Below are positions 46,701 through 55,076 of a stretch of 64,000 bases of DNA, piece by piece (the first letter of the stretch is position 1; each line of letters starts with the position of its first letter). Source of the DNA: Bifidobacterium dentium JCM 1195 = DSM 20436 (GTDB lineage Bacteria; Actinomycetota; Actinomycetes; Actinomycetales; Bifidobacteriaceae); contig NZ_AP012326.1 in NCBI RefSeq assembly GCF_001042595.1, positions 310,001-374,000 of the forward strand, in the 5' to 3' direction. The notes under the pieces are model-generated. The model was given only the letters and a program-made list of their open reading frames with translations, was not told the origin of the DNA and ran no database searches. Position numbers and translations under genes: made by a program.

Positions 46701-47267
46701 ATGGCAGGCAGTCAAGGGCTGTTCACGCTCAAAGAGGCCGCTTACCTGCGGTCTCTTCCGGCTGTGAAAGAGGTGAGTGCCACTCGCATCACCTATTCCG
46801 ACCGATTCAAGGTCGAATGCGTACGCCGTTACCTCAAGGGGGAATCGGCCCGCAAGATCTTCCGCGATGCTGGGCTCGATCCGTCCCTTATCGGGGCGAA
46901 GCGCATCGAACGTTGCATCGCACGCTGGAAGACCACCAAATCCATTGTCGATGAAGCCGCAAGGATCGATGCCAACGCCAGTGGCGAAGACGGCGTCGAT
47001 ACCGCCGCCTCCGGGCAGGTGGGGTGCATCGATGCGAAATCCGTGCTTGATAGCTACGACATCGCCAACGCGGCGTTCGCAGCGATCAGCACCAGCAAAT
47101 CCGGTCGCGAAATGTTCGACGTGCGCGACTTGATCATCTACCAGCAGGTGCAGCAAATCACCGCCCTGCAAGAGAAGGTGGCCGAGTTGCAGCGTCGCAT
47201 CGAACATTTGACCGATGTCGCCGCTGCCAGGAATGTCGCGACCGAAACCGCGGCGGCGACCGACTGA
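46701..47267 (+). CDS. HTH-domain protein, unknown role
   Basis: A 188-residue protein. After FTLKEAAYLRSLPAVKEVSA comes ITYSDRFKVECVRRYLKGES and then ARKIFRDAGLDPSLIGAKRI, a helix-turn-helix pattern like that at the start of IS3-type OrfA proteins and of a small family known from Firmicutes. The C-terminal 50 residues form a likely coiled coil (QQITALQEKVAELQRRIEHL), suggesting dimers. No transposase OrfB, inverted repeats or target duplication are seen nearby, so it is more likely a regulator. AAGGGGG precedes ATG 46701 but lies in a hairpin. Its place behind the pilus operon makes pilus control possible, which is only inference. Confidence 0.75.
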   Translation: MAGSQGLFTLKEAAYLRSLPAVKEVSATRITYSDRFKVECVRRYLKGESARKIFRDAGLDPSLIGAKRIERCIARWKTTKSIVDEAARIDANASGEDGVDTAASGQVGCIDAKSVLDSYDIANAAFAAISTSKSGREMFDVRDLIIYQQVQQITALQEKVAELQRRIEHLTDVAAARNVATETAAATD

Positions 47268-47338
47268 GGGGACTGACAAGACCAGGTTGGTAGATGTGCG
47301 AACTGCGGACATGAGGCGAGCCTGTAGCCAACCAATCC

Positions 47339-47393
47339 AAAAGACGACGGGTAGTAGCGGTAAGTGAAGCGGCCGCTACGCCCGTCGTCTTTT
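47339..47393 (+). terminator. Long hairpin terminator after the HTH gene
   Basis: AAAAGACGACGGGTAGTAGC and the next two G (47339-47360) pair with 47373-47393, ending CCCGTCGTCTTTT, over about 20 bp with one bulge and a mismatch. The T run and A run at the two ends allow termination on both strands. Confidence 0.85.
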
Positions 47394-47428
47394 GTTTGAC
47401 CTGTGCGGGGTGGTCGGGCATCTCCACC

Positions 47429-47434
47429 TACAAT
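47429..47434 (+). promoter_or_regulatory. -10 box of the plsC-like gene (leaderless start)
   Basis: TACAAT ends eight bases before ATG 47442, so transcription would begin at or next to the start codon. No ribosome-binding site precedes the ATG. This points to a leaderless message, which is common in actinobacteria. No clear -35 box is seen. Confidence 0.5.
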
Positions 47435-47441
47435 GGTGGGT

Positions 47442-48323
47442 ATGGCATCTAAAGGAAAACCCTCACCGAGGTCGGCGGTAAAGCCCTTAAGCGACGCGCA
47501 GGTGGCGAAACTGGCGGCGGCACATCATCTGGTCGATCCCACCCGTGACTTTCCGACCGGACCGCGAACGGCCAATACGGCGGAAATCGAAGCGCAGAAT
47601 CCCAAGGCTACGCACCGGCTGCTGACCGGCTGCGACGTGGTGCTCCGCAACCGCAGCAAGGTGCGCGCGTGGGGGCTTGAGCATGTGCCGGAAACCGGTC
47701 CGTTCATCACCGCGGCGACGCATGTGACCATGTACGACGTGTTCGTGCCGATGGTCGGCCTGTTCCATCAGGGACGCCGCCCCCGTTACATGGCGAAAGC
47801 CGAAATGGCGACCTGGCCGCTGATCGGCAAATGGTTCCAGCTGGTCGGCATGCAGCCCGTACAGAGACGTTCAGGTAAGGCAAAGGCCATCGAAGAGACG
47901 TCGATCGAAATTCTGACCTCCGGACGACCGCTGACCGTGTGGCCGGAAGGCACCGTGACGCGCGACCCCCAGAAGTGGCCGATGAGCATGAAGAACGGCG
48001 TGGGCGTGATAGCGCTGGAATCCTCACGCAGACTCGGCTACCAAGTACCGCTGTTCTGCTCCGTGACGTGGGGTGCAGCAAGCATCAACCACTTCTGGCC
48101 GTGGCCGCGCAAGAACGTGGTGATGTGCTACGACGCGGCGTTGGATTATGCGGATCTGCTGGAGGGCTCTTCCGAGTGGGGCGAGAGCGTGCCGGAACAC
48201 CTGGCCGATGAGCTGACCCGCCGCATCCGCGTGCGCATGACCGAAATCATGGCCGAAATCCGCGGCGAGCAAGCACCTGACGGCTATTGGGACTACCGCA
48301 CCATGAGGCGCGTGAGGGAGTAA
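47442..48323 (+). CDS. 1-acyl-sn-glycerol-3-phosphate acyltransferase family protein
   Basis: PlsC-type acyltransferase of 293 residues, probably making phosphatidic acid from lysophosphatidic acid at the membrane. The catalytic HX4D is ATHVTMYDVFVP (about residue 103), followed by RYMAKAEM and the substrate-binding VWPEGTVTRDP (about 169-179). The N-terminal 60 residues are extra relative to short PlsC proteins. ATG 47442 is preferred since a -10 box lies directly upstream; ATG 47433 overlaps that box. gpsA follows 113 bases on, making the glycerol 3-phosphate used in the same pathway. Confidence 0.9.
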   Translation: MASKGKPSPRSAVKPLSDAQVAKLAAAHHLVDPTRDFPTGPRTANTAEIEAQNPKATHRLLTGCDVVLRNRSKVRAWGLEHVPETGPFITAATHVTMYDVFVPMVGLFHQGRRPRYMAKAEMATWPLIGKWFQLVGMQPVQRRSGKAKAIEETSIEILTSGRPLTVWPEGTVTRDPQKWPMSMKNGVGVIALESSRRLGYQVPLFCSVTWGAASINHFWPWPRKNVVMCYDAALDYADLLEGSSEWGESVPEHLADELTRRIRVRMTEIMAEIRGEQAPDGYWDYRTMRRVRE

Positions 48324-48436
48324 GCGGGGCTCACCTTTGCCGGCGCAAACGGCGGATTCCATACCGAGCCGGCTGTAGCATAGGGGAAGCAACGTTGAAG
48401 GCGGTAATCCGCGGGAGCGATCCAAGGAGCGAAACA

Positions 48437-49435
48437 ATGACGAACGTGACGGTACTGGGCGCAGGTGCTTGGGGAACGACCTTCGGCCAGGTGCTGGCCG
48501 ACGCGGGCAACAACGTGACCATGTGGGCCATCGAGCCGGAAATCGTGGAAGGCATCCGCGACCACCATCACAACGGCGTGCGCCTGCCCAGCGTGGCGGT
48601 GCTGCCGAACAACATGACCGCGACCGGCGACCGGGCCGAGGCCGTGCGTGACGCCGACATCATCATCGTGGCCATCGCGGCGCAGTTCGCGCGCGTGGCC
48701 TTGCAGGAATTCAAGGACCTCATTCCCAAGACGGCGCTCGTGGCATCGCTGATGAAGGGCATCGAACGTTCCACGGGCAAGCGTATGGACGAAGTCGTCA
48801 CCGAAACCCTGGATTTGCCGGCGGAACGTTTCGCGGCCATCTCCGGGCCGAATCTGAGCAAGCAGATCGCCGACCGCGAACCGGCCGCCACCGTAGTGGG
48901 CTGCACCGACCTCGACAACGCCCGCACCATCGCCGCCGCCTGCTCCACCGACTATTTCCGCGCCTTCGTGACGCGCGACGTGATCGGCCTGGAAATGTGC
49001 GGATCGCTCAAGAACGTGGTGGCACTCGCCGTGGGCATGGCCCGCGGTGCCGGCTACGGCGAGAACACCGCAGCCATGATCGAGACCCGAGGCCTCGCCG
49101 AACTGACCGCACTGGGTGCGGCGGCCGGCGCCGATCCGAAGACCTTCGCCGGACTCGCCGGCGTGGGCGATATGATCGCCACCTGCGGTTCCCCACTGAG
49201 CCGCAACTACACGTTCGGCTCCAATCTGGGCAAGGGCCTGAGCGTTGAAGAAGCCACCAAGGTCAGCAACGGTGTGGCCGAAGGCGTGCCGACCACCGAT
49301 GCGGTCGTGGCCTTGGGCAAGCAATACGGCGTGGCCACCCCGCTCGCCACCGCCATGAGCCACGTGCTCTCCGACGGCATCTCCTGTGCCCAGATGCTCT
49401 CCGAACTCTTCGATGAAGGCATCAGCGAAGAGTAA
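48437..49435 (+). CDS. gpsA: Glycerol-3-phosphate dehydrogenase [NAD(P)+]
   Basis: Reduces dihydroxyacetone phosphate to sn-glycerol 3-phosphate for phospholipid synthesis. The 332-residue protein starts with VTVLGAGAWGTTFGQVLAD (Rossmann loop). SLMKGIE and the substrate-binding GSLKNVVALAVGMARGAGYG follow, then the Lys-containing catalytic region and ETRGLAELTALG. AAGGAG before ATG 48437 decides the start. It sits between the acyltransferase and D-Ala-D-Ala ligase genes on the same strand, probably in one transcription unit. Confidence 0.96.
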   Translation: MTNVTVLGAGAWGTTFGQVLADAGNNVTMWAIEPEIVEGIRDHHHNGVRLPSVAVLPNNMTATGDRAEAVRDADIIIVAIAAQFARVALQEFKDLIPKTALVASLMKGIERSTGKRMDEVVTETLDLPAERFAAISGPNLSKQIADREPAATVVGCTDLDNARTIAAACSTDYFRAFVTRDVIGLEMCGSLKNVVALAVGMARGAGYGENTAAMIETRGLAELTALGAAAGADPKTFAGLAGVGDMIATCGSPLSRNYTFGSNLGKGLSVEEATKVSNGVAEGVPTTDAVVALGKQYGVATPLATAMSHVLSDGISCAQMLSELFDEGISEE

Positions 49436-49502
49436 GAAGACGGAGTAAGCGGCGAATAGTATGCTGGTGTGGTAAACGCAAAGGCTAGTCAAAGGGCGGA
49501 AC

Positions 49503-50639
49503 ATGGCTAAGAAGCGCATTGTGGTGATGTATGGCGGCAAGGCCGATGAGCATTCGATTTCGTGCATCTCCACCGCAGGAGTGCTGCGTGCGCTGGATGT
49601 GGAGAAGTTCGAGGCGATTCCGGTCGGCATCACCAAAACCGGCCAGTGGATCGTCGACGGTGAGGATCCGCGCGGCTGGAACATGAGCGAAGGCATGCCA
49701 ATCGTCAGGAAAACCGATACCGCCAAGGACGTGGTGCTTGACGTGGCTCTCGGCCAAGACGGTTTCTTCGCGCGTGAGGCCGACGGTACGCTGACCTCCC
49801 TTGGCCATGTGGACGCGGTGTTGCCGGTGCTGCACGGTCCGTATGGCGAGGACGGCACCATCCAAGGTCTGTTCGAAATGATGAACGTGCCGTACGTGGG
49901 TTGCGGTGTGTTCGCCTCCGCCGCTTGCATGGACAAGCACTATACGAAGGTGCTGCTGGCTGCCGCCGGCATTCCGGTCGCCCCCGGCATTACGTTGGAT
50001 GCACGCGATTGCGATGCAGCTTGCGCATTTGCCGCAAACGGCGAAACGATGTTGGCCGCGGTACAGGCTGCGGGATTGCGGTATCCGCTGTTCGTCAAGC
50101 CGTCCCGTGCCGGTTCCAGCTTCGGCGTGACCAAGGTGGAACGCGAGGGTGACGCCGCCGAACTGGCCGCCGCCGTATTCGAAGCATCCCACCATGATTG
50201 GCGTGTGCTGGTCGAGCAAGGCATCGACGCTCGTGAGATCGAATGTGCGGTGCTGTGCCCGAAAGCCGGCGACGAACCGCGTGCCAGCTGGCCGGGTGAG
50301 ATTGTGCTTGACAAGCGTGCCGGCGGCGACGATCAGTTCTACGATTTCGACAGCAAATACATGGACGCCGAGGCGAGCCATGTGGAAGTGCCTGCGGCCC
50401 TGCCTCAGGAGACGCTCGAACTGGTGCGTGAAACCGCGAAGAAGGCGTTCAAAGCGGTCGATGGCACAGGCCTAAGCCGTGTGGACACGTTCGTGACGGC
50501 CGATGGCAAGGTGATGGTCAACGAAATCAACACCATGCCGGGCTTCACGCCGATTTCCATGTATCCCAAGGCGTGGGACGCCACAGGCGTAAGCTATACC
50601 GATCTGATCTCCACCCTCATCGAAGGCGTGCTGGAGTAG
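49503..50639 (+). CDS. ddl: D-alanine-D-alanine ligase
   Basis: ATP-grasp enzyme joining two D-alanines for the peptidoglycan stem peptide. The 378-residue protein has VVMYGGKADEHSIS at the N-terminus and HGPYGEDGTIQGLFEMMNVP. KPSRAGSSFGVTKV (ATP-binding loop), FYDFDSKYMD (omega loop) and VNEINTMPGFTPISMYPK (Mg-binding end) follow. The FYDF-type omega loop with Tyr fits a D-Ala-D-Ala rather than D-Ala-D-Lac enzyme. A purine-rich site precedes ATG 49503. It lies 67 bases after gpsA. Confidence 0.96.
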   Translation: MAKKRIVVMYGGKADEHSISCISTAGVLRALDVEKFEAIPVGITKTGQWIVDGEDPRGWNMSEGMPIVRKTDTAKDVVLDVALGQDGFFAREADGTLTSLGHVDAVLPVLHGPYGEDGTIQGLFEMMNVPYVGCGVFASAACMDKHYTKVLLAAAGIPVAPGITLDARDCDAACAFAANGETMLAAVQAAGLRYPLFVKPSRAGSSFGVTKVEREGDAAELAAAVFEASHHDWRVLVEQGIDAREIECAVLCPKAGDEPRASWPGEIVLDKRAGGDDQFYDFDSKYMDAEASHVEVPAALPQETLELVRETAKKAFKAVDGTGLSRVDTFVTADGKVMVNEINTMPGFTPISMYPKAWDATGVSYTDLISTLIEGVLE

Positions 50640-50760
50640 TCGACCGGCGAAGTCGGCACGACAGGTTTACCGGAAATTTGCCGAAGTGACATGGAAATAT
50701 TCCTAAATATTGCTTCGGCTTCACTGTAACGACAGCCCGGCGTTAATCATCATCGTTAAG

Positions 50761-50796
50761 TTCCTTGTTGTCAGTACGAAGAAAGACAACAAGGAA
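50761..50796 (+). promoter_or_regulatory. Hairpin covering the ribosome-binding site of the ABC operon
   Basis: TTCCTTGTTGTC (50761-50772) and GACAACAAGGAA (50785-50796) are a perfect 12-bp inverted repeat with a 12-base loop. The 3' arm contains AAGGAA, the ribosome-binding site of the substrate-binding protein starting at 50801. The structure could control translation, or be an operator. Confidence 0.6.
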
Positions 50797-50800
50797 AGAC

Positions 50801-51958
50801 ATGATTTCTCTGCGTAAGTTCGCCGCCGGCTCGATCGCCGCCGTGCTCGCATTCTCCATGGCCGCCTGCGGCTCGAGCAGCAACAGTTCCTCTGAAACCA
50901 GCGGCAAGGCCGTGAGCGTGGACGAGAAGTCCGCCTCCGCCACCTCACTTGAAGACTTCGGCACCATGGACGATCTCGTGGCCGCCGCCGAAAAGGAAGG
51001 CGCGCTCAACGTCATCGCCCTGCCTCACAACTGGTCCAACTATGGTGAGGTCATCAACGGCTTCAAGAAGAAGTATCCGAAGATCAAGGTCAACGAACAG
51101 AACCCGAACGCATCCTCCAAGGAGGAAGTGGACGCCGGCAAGACCAACAAGGGCACCGACGCCGCCCCGGACGTGTATGATCTCGGCTTGGCGGTGGCCT
51201 CCACCAGCACCGACAACTTCGCCTCCTACAAGGTGCAGGCCTGGGACAAGATTCCGGACTCCGCCAAGGATAAGGACGGCAAGTACTACGCCGACTACAC
51301 CGGCATCATGTCGATCGGCTGGAATGCCGACAAGTACGGTGACATCAACTCCATCGACGATCTGACCGATGCGAAATTCGCCGGAACCGTGGCCCTGAAT
51401 GGCAAGCCCGCCGAAGCCGGCGCCGCATTCAACGGCTACCTGATGATCAACCAGCTTGCCGGCGGCGACATCGACAACCTGCAGCCGGGCCTTGACTTCT
51501 TCAAGAAACTCAAGGATTGCGGCAACCTTACCACCGTCGACGTGACCGATGGCACCATCGACTCCGGCCAGACCGGCGTGGTGATGGACTGGACCTACAA
51601 TCAGGCCTCCTATCAGAAGAGCCTGAAGGAAAAGGGCGTGAACTGGAAGTACAAGACCTTCAAGAACGCGCAGGTGGTCAGCTACTACAACCAGGCCATC
51701 AACGTGGACGCCCCGCATCCGGCCGCAGCTCGCCTGTGGGAGGAATATCTGTACAGCGCCGACGCCCAGAACGAATGGTTCAAGGGCGGTGCCAACCCGC
51801 TTCTGCTCGACTCCATGAAGGAAGATGGCACCGTCGACCAGGACACCTTGAAGTCCGCCATCACCATCGAAGGCGATCCGGTGAGCTACACCAACGAAGA
51901 CTCCACCCGCATCACCGAGTGGCTGCAGAACAATTGGGACAAGACCATCGGTAACTGA
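50801..51958 (+). CDS. ABC transporter substrate-binding lipoprotein
   Basis: Extracellular lipid-anchored binding protein of 385 residues, in the broad PotD/FbpA-like class. The lipoprotein signal is MISLRKFAAGSIAAVLAFSM followed by AAC, making Cys the lipidated residue, and a Ser-rich linker follows. The mature part starts with LVAAAEKEGALNVIALPHNW and contains APDVYDLGLAVAS and TGIMSIGWNADKYGDI. The substrate cannot be read from sequence; polyamine, iron or phosphonate uptake are all seen in relatives. AAGGAA precedes ATG 50801 within a hairpin. It heads a four-gene operon. Confidence 0.9.
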   Translation: MISLRKFAAGSIAAVLAFSMAACGSSSNSSSETSGKAVSVDEKSASATSLEDFGTMDDLVAAAEKEGALNVIALPHNWSNYGEVINGFKKKYPKIKVNEQNPNASSKEEVDAGKTNKGTDAAPDVYDLGLAVASTSTDNFASYKVQAWDKIPDSAKDKDGKYYADYTGIMSIGWNADKYGDINSIDDLTDAKFAGTVALNGKPAEAGAAFNGYLMINQLAGGDIDNLQPGLDFFKKLKDCGNLTTVDVTDGTIDSGQTGVVMDWTYNQASYQKSLKEKGVNWKYKTFKNAQVVSYYNQAINVDAPHPAAARLWEEYLYSADAQNEWFKGGANPLLLDSMKEDGTVDQDTLKSAITIEGDPVSYTNEDSTRITEWLQNNWDKTIGN

Positions 51959-51959
51959 C

Positions 51960-52874
51960 ATGACCGCAGCTCTCACCTCAGGAGCTCGCGCCAACCGCGC
52001 GGGCTCCTCCGCCATCTCGCTTTCCGCGCACAAGCGTGAACTCGGCACCTTCGCCGTATCCATCCCGTTCTTCGCCTACACCGCATGCTTCCTGCTCGCA
52101 CCGACCGCCATCGTGGTGATCGGCGCCTTCCAGGCGGCCGACGGCGGTTTCACCATAGCCAACTTCGCCAAACTGTTCGAAGCGAACACCATCGCGGCGT
52201 TCGCTACGTCGATTCTCGTATCGCTGGCATCCGCCGTGATCGGTGCGATCGTGGGTGCGCTTGCCAGCTATGCCTTGGTGATTGGCTCCAAACCCAACGG
52301 TCTGCTTCGCCGTATGATCTCCGCCATCTCCTCCGTGCTCGCCCAGTTTGGCGGTGTGATGCTTGCTTTCGCGTTCATCGCCACCATCGGCATCAACGGC
52401 ATGGGCACTGTGCTGATCAAGCAACTGACCGGACTTACCGTGAACCCGAACTGGCTGAGTTCACTGCCGGGCCTGATCACCATCTACTGCTACTTCCAGA
52501 TTCCGCTGATGATCATCATCTTCCTGCCTGCGGTCGATTCGATTCGCCCGCAGTGGCGTGAAGCCACCGAAAGCCTCGGCGGCAACACCTTCCAATACTG
52601 GACCCGTGTAGCCGGGCCGATTCTCGCGCCCCGTTTCATCTCCGCGTTCCTGCTGCTGTTCGCCAGTGCGTTCTCCGCCTACGCCACCGCGGCCGCGCTG
52701 TTCTCACAGCGCTCGATTCTTGTGCCGCTGATGATTCAGGGCGCGATGCGCAACGAAATGGATCCGAATCAGCAGGGGTTCGCGCAAGTGCTCGCCTTCG
52801 CCATGATCGTGGTCGTAGCGGTGGTCATGCTGATGAGTCACGCTGTGGAAAAGAGGGCCGGACAATGGCAGTGA
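51960..52874 (+). CDS. ABC transporter permease (first)
   Basis: Membrane subunit of the importer, 304 residues, with about six hydrophobic segments. The EAA loop for contact with the ATPase is EATESLGGNTFQYWTRVAGP (about residues 200-219). The gene starts one base after the substrate-binding protein stop and overlaps the second permease by ten bases, so all are tightly coupled. It corresponds to PotB-type subunits. Confidence 0.92.
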   Translation: MTAALTSGARANRAGSSAISLSAHKRELGTFAVSIPFFAYTACFLLAPTAIVVIGAFQAADGGFTIANFAKLFEANTIAAFATSILVSLASAVIGAIVGALASYALVIGSKPNGLLRRMISAISSVLAQFGGVMLAFAFIATIGINGMGTVLIKQLTGLTVNPNWLSSLPGLITIYCYFQIPLMIIIFLPAVDSIRPQWREATESLGGNTFQYWTRVAGPILAPRFISAFLLLFASAFSAYATAAALFSQRSILVPLMIQGAMRNEMDPNQQGFAQVLAFAMIVVVAVVMLMSHAVEKRAGQWQ

Positions 52875-53767
52875 ACGCGGCACCGGTGACGACGCAATCG
52901 CAGAAAACCGCATCACCGCAGGCAAAGCAGATGCCGCCGCAGCTACGTGCGGCCCGTGTGGACAAGCAACGCATCATCAAAACCGTGATTCTTGGCGTGA
53001 CGCTGCTGTTTCTGTTCGTGCCGCTCGTATCCATGTTTCTGTTCACCATTCGGCATCCGTTGTCGGGCAAGTGGAGTCTTGACCCGTGGATTGCCATCTT
53101 CACCGGCGACGGCAGTGCGCTCGGTGCGGATCTGACCACGTTGTGGAGTGGCCTCGGCACTTCGCTCGCACTGTGCGTGGTGACCGTGGCGATCATGCTG
53201 GCGTTGCTCGTGCCGACCATGGTGATCGTCCACATTCGTTCTCGACGGCTCGAACGCATCATCGAGTGGGTGGCCACGCTGCCGCTGACCATCCCGGCCA
53301 TCGTGCTCGTGGTTGGTCTTGGGCCAATCTACCGATGGCTGTCGGCCGACGTATTCAGTACCAATCCGATCTGGCTGTGCTTCGCCTACGTGGTGCTGGT
53401 CATGCCGTTCGCCTTCCGCGCGCTTGCGGTGGGACTGAACTCCATCGATGTGAAGACGCTATGCGAGGCTTCGCGTTCGCTCGGCTCATCATGGCCACGC
53501 GTATTCTTCCGCGTGCTCATTCCGAACCTGTGGCAGTCGATCCTGTCCGCATCGTTCATTTCCATCGCCGTGGTACTGGGCGAATACACCGTCGCCTCAC
53601 TGCTCGGCCGTATGAATCTGCAGGTCGCGCTTTATCAGCTTGGCCAATCCAACTCCCAAATCTCCACCGCAATGTCACTGTTGGCACTGTTGTTCGGCGT
53701 GATCCTGCTGGTGGCCCTCGATCTGATTTCCGACGCGATACGTCGATCCAAGGAAGGTGACAAGTAA
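52865..53767 (+). CDS. ABC transporter permease (second)
   Basis: Second membrane subunit, 300 residues, PotC-like. About 35 polar residues precede six hydrophobic segments. The EAA loop is CEASRSLGSSWPRVFFRVLI (about residues 200-219). It overlaps both neighbours: ten bases with the first permease and one base with the ATPase gene. The heterodimeric permease arrangement is that of polyamine and ferric-ion importers. Confidence 0.92.
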   Translation: MAVNAAPVTTQSQKTASPQAKQMPPQLRAARVDKQRIIKTVILGVTLLFLFVPLVSMFLFTIRHPLSGKWSLDPWIAIFTGDGSALGADLTTLWSGLGTSLALCVVTVAIMLALLVPTMVIVHIRSRRLERIIEWVATLPLTIPAIVLVVGLGPIYRWLSADVFSTNPIWLCFAYVVLVMPFAFRALAVGLNSIDVKTLCEASRSLGSSWPRVFFRVLIPNLWQSILSASFISIAVVLGEYTVASLLGRMNLQVALYQLGQSNSQISTAMSLLALLFGVILLVALDLISDAIRRSKEGDK

Positions 53768-54987
53768 TGTCTCTTGCCGAACAGAAAGCGGTGGTGGCAC
53801 ATACCGCAGAAGCGTTCACCGATGTCGAACCAGACGCCAACATGGTGACCGAAGCCGCCAAGGCCGTGCTCAAGGATTCCGAGGCGCACGGTGGCGGCGT
53901 GCAGATGCTGGGCGTCGATAAGATCTACCCCGGTTCGAACGTGAAGGCACTTAATGATTTCAACTTGGAAATCAAGCCGGGAGAGATGGTCGTACTGCTC
54001 GGCGGCTCCGGTTGCGGCAAGTCCACTGCATTGCGCTCGCTTGCCGGGTTGGAGGACATTCAGGCCGGCCGTATTCTCGTCGGCGGCCAGGATGTGACCG
54101 GTGTGCCCGTCAACAAGCGTGACATGGCCATGGTGTTCCAAGCGTATTCGCTGTTTCCGCATATGACAGCCCTGCAGAACGTGGAATTCGGGCTGGAAAT
54201 TCGAGGCGTGACCCGTGCGGAGCGTCGTCACCTTGCCATGGAGAAACTTGATCTGGTCGGTCTCGCGGACCAGGCCGGAAAGTATACGCAGCAGATGTCG
54301 GGAGGTCAGCAGCAACGCGTCGCGTTGGCGCGTGCGTTGGCCGTGAACCCGCGTGTGCTACTGCTTGACGAACCGCTATCCGCGTTGGATGCCAAGGTGC
54401 GCGTGCAGTTGCGCGACGAGATCCGTCGCATCCAGCTCGAGGCGGGCACCACCACCGTATTCGTGACGCACGATCAGGAAGAAGCGCTTGCGGTGGCCGA
54501 CCGGATCGGCGTGATGAACCACGGACGCATCGAGCAGATCGCCGACCCGCAGACGCTGTACCGTCGTCCGGAAACCGAGTATGTGGCGACATTCATCGGC
54601 TTGACGAACCGACTGCCGGGCATCTCCAACGGTGCGGAGGCAGTGGTGTTCGGACAGCGTGTGCCGCTGCTGGAAGGTTCCCGCAAGGAAGGCGCCGTGG
54701 TATTGGTACGTCCGGAAAATATGACGATCGCGATGCATGAGGCCGGCGTTGCCGGATCAGGTTCCGGCGCCGGTGAAGTGGGACGCGTGGAGATGGTGCA
54801 CTTCCTGGGGGCGCTGGCCCGTGTGGACGTGCGCATCATGGCAGCGGAATACCGCGGACTCGGTGGCGAGGATGGTGCGGCATTGCGCGTGACCGTGCAG
54901 GTGCCGGCCAACGAGCTGCCGTCCGGTCTGACCGTCGGCTCCGAAGTGATGGTCGCTCCGCGGCCCATTGCCGCGCTCGCCGTGTAA
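53767..54987 (+). CDS. ABC transporter ATP-binding protein with TOBE domain
   Basis: ATPase of the importer, 406 residues. About 45 extra residues precede the ATPase domain. Walker A is LLGGSGCGKSTALRS, the Q loop AMVFQAYSLFPHM, the signature QQMSGGQQQRVALARAL, Walker B VLLLDEPLSALD, and the switch His lies in FVTHDQEEAL. A C-terminal TOBE-like domain (about 290-406: VVLVRPENMTIAMHE) puts it in the PotA/FbpC/MalK group. TAATG shares one base with the second permease. A strong terminator closes the operon. Confidence 0.94.
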   Translation: MSLAEQKAVVAHTAEAFTDVEPDANMVTEAAKAVLKDSEAHGGGVQMLGVDKIYPGSNVKALNDFNLEIKPGEMVVLLGGSGCGKSTALRSLAGLEDIQAGRILVGGQDVTGVPVNKRDMAMVFQAYSLFPHMTALQNVEFGLEIRGVTRAERRHLAMEKLDLVGLADQAGKYTQQMSGGQQQRVALARALAVNPRVLLLDEPLSALDAKVRVQLRDEIRRIQLEAGTTTVFVTHDQEEALAVADRIGVMNHGRIEQIADPQTLYRRPETEYVATFIGLTNRLPGISNGAEAVVFGQRVPLLEGSRKEGAVVLVRPENMTIAMHEAGVAGSGSGAGEVGRVEMVHFLGALARVDVRIMAAEYRGLGGEDGAALRVTVQVPANELPSGLTVGSEVMVAPRPIAALAV

Positions 54988-55001
54988 AAATGACGGGATT
55001 G

Positions 55002-55051
55002 GCGTCGATGCTCAGACTTTTGTACTAAAGTCCTGAGCATCGACGCATTTT
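55002..55051 (+). terminator. Hairpin terminator after the ABC operon
   Basis: GCGTCGATGCTCAG (55002-55015) pairs perfectly with CTGAGCATCGACGC (55033-55046) over 14 bp, followed by ATTTTG. Confidence 0.88.
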
Positions 55052-55076
55052 GTTTCTCGTAAAGCCGAGGATGACC

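Noticed and set aside
46701..47267. HTH gene as OrfA of an insertion sequence
   Set aside because: No OrfB transposase, terminal inverted repeats or target duplication are present around it.
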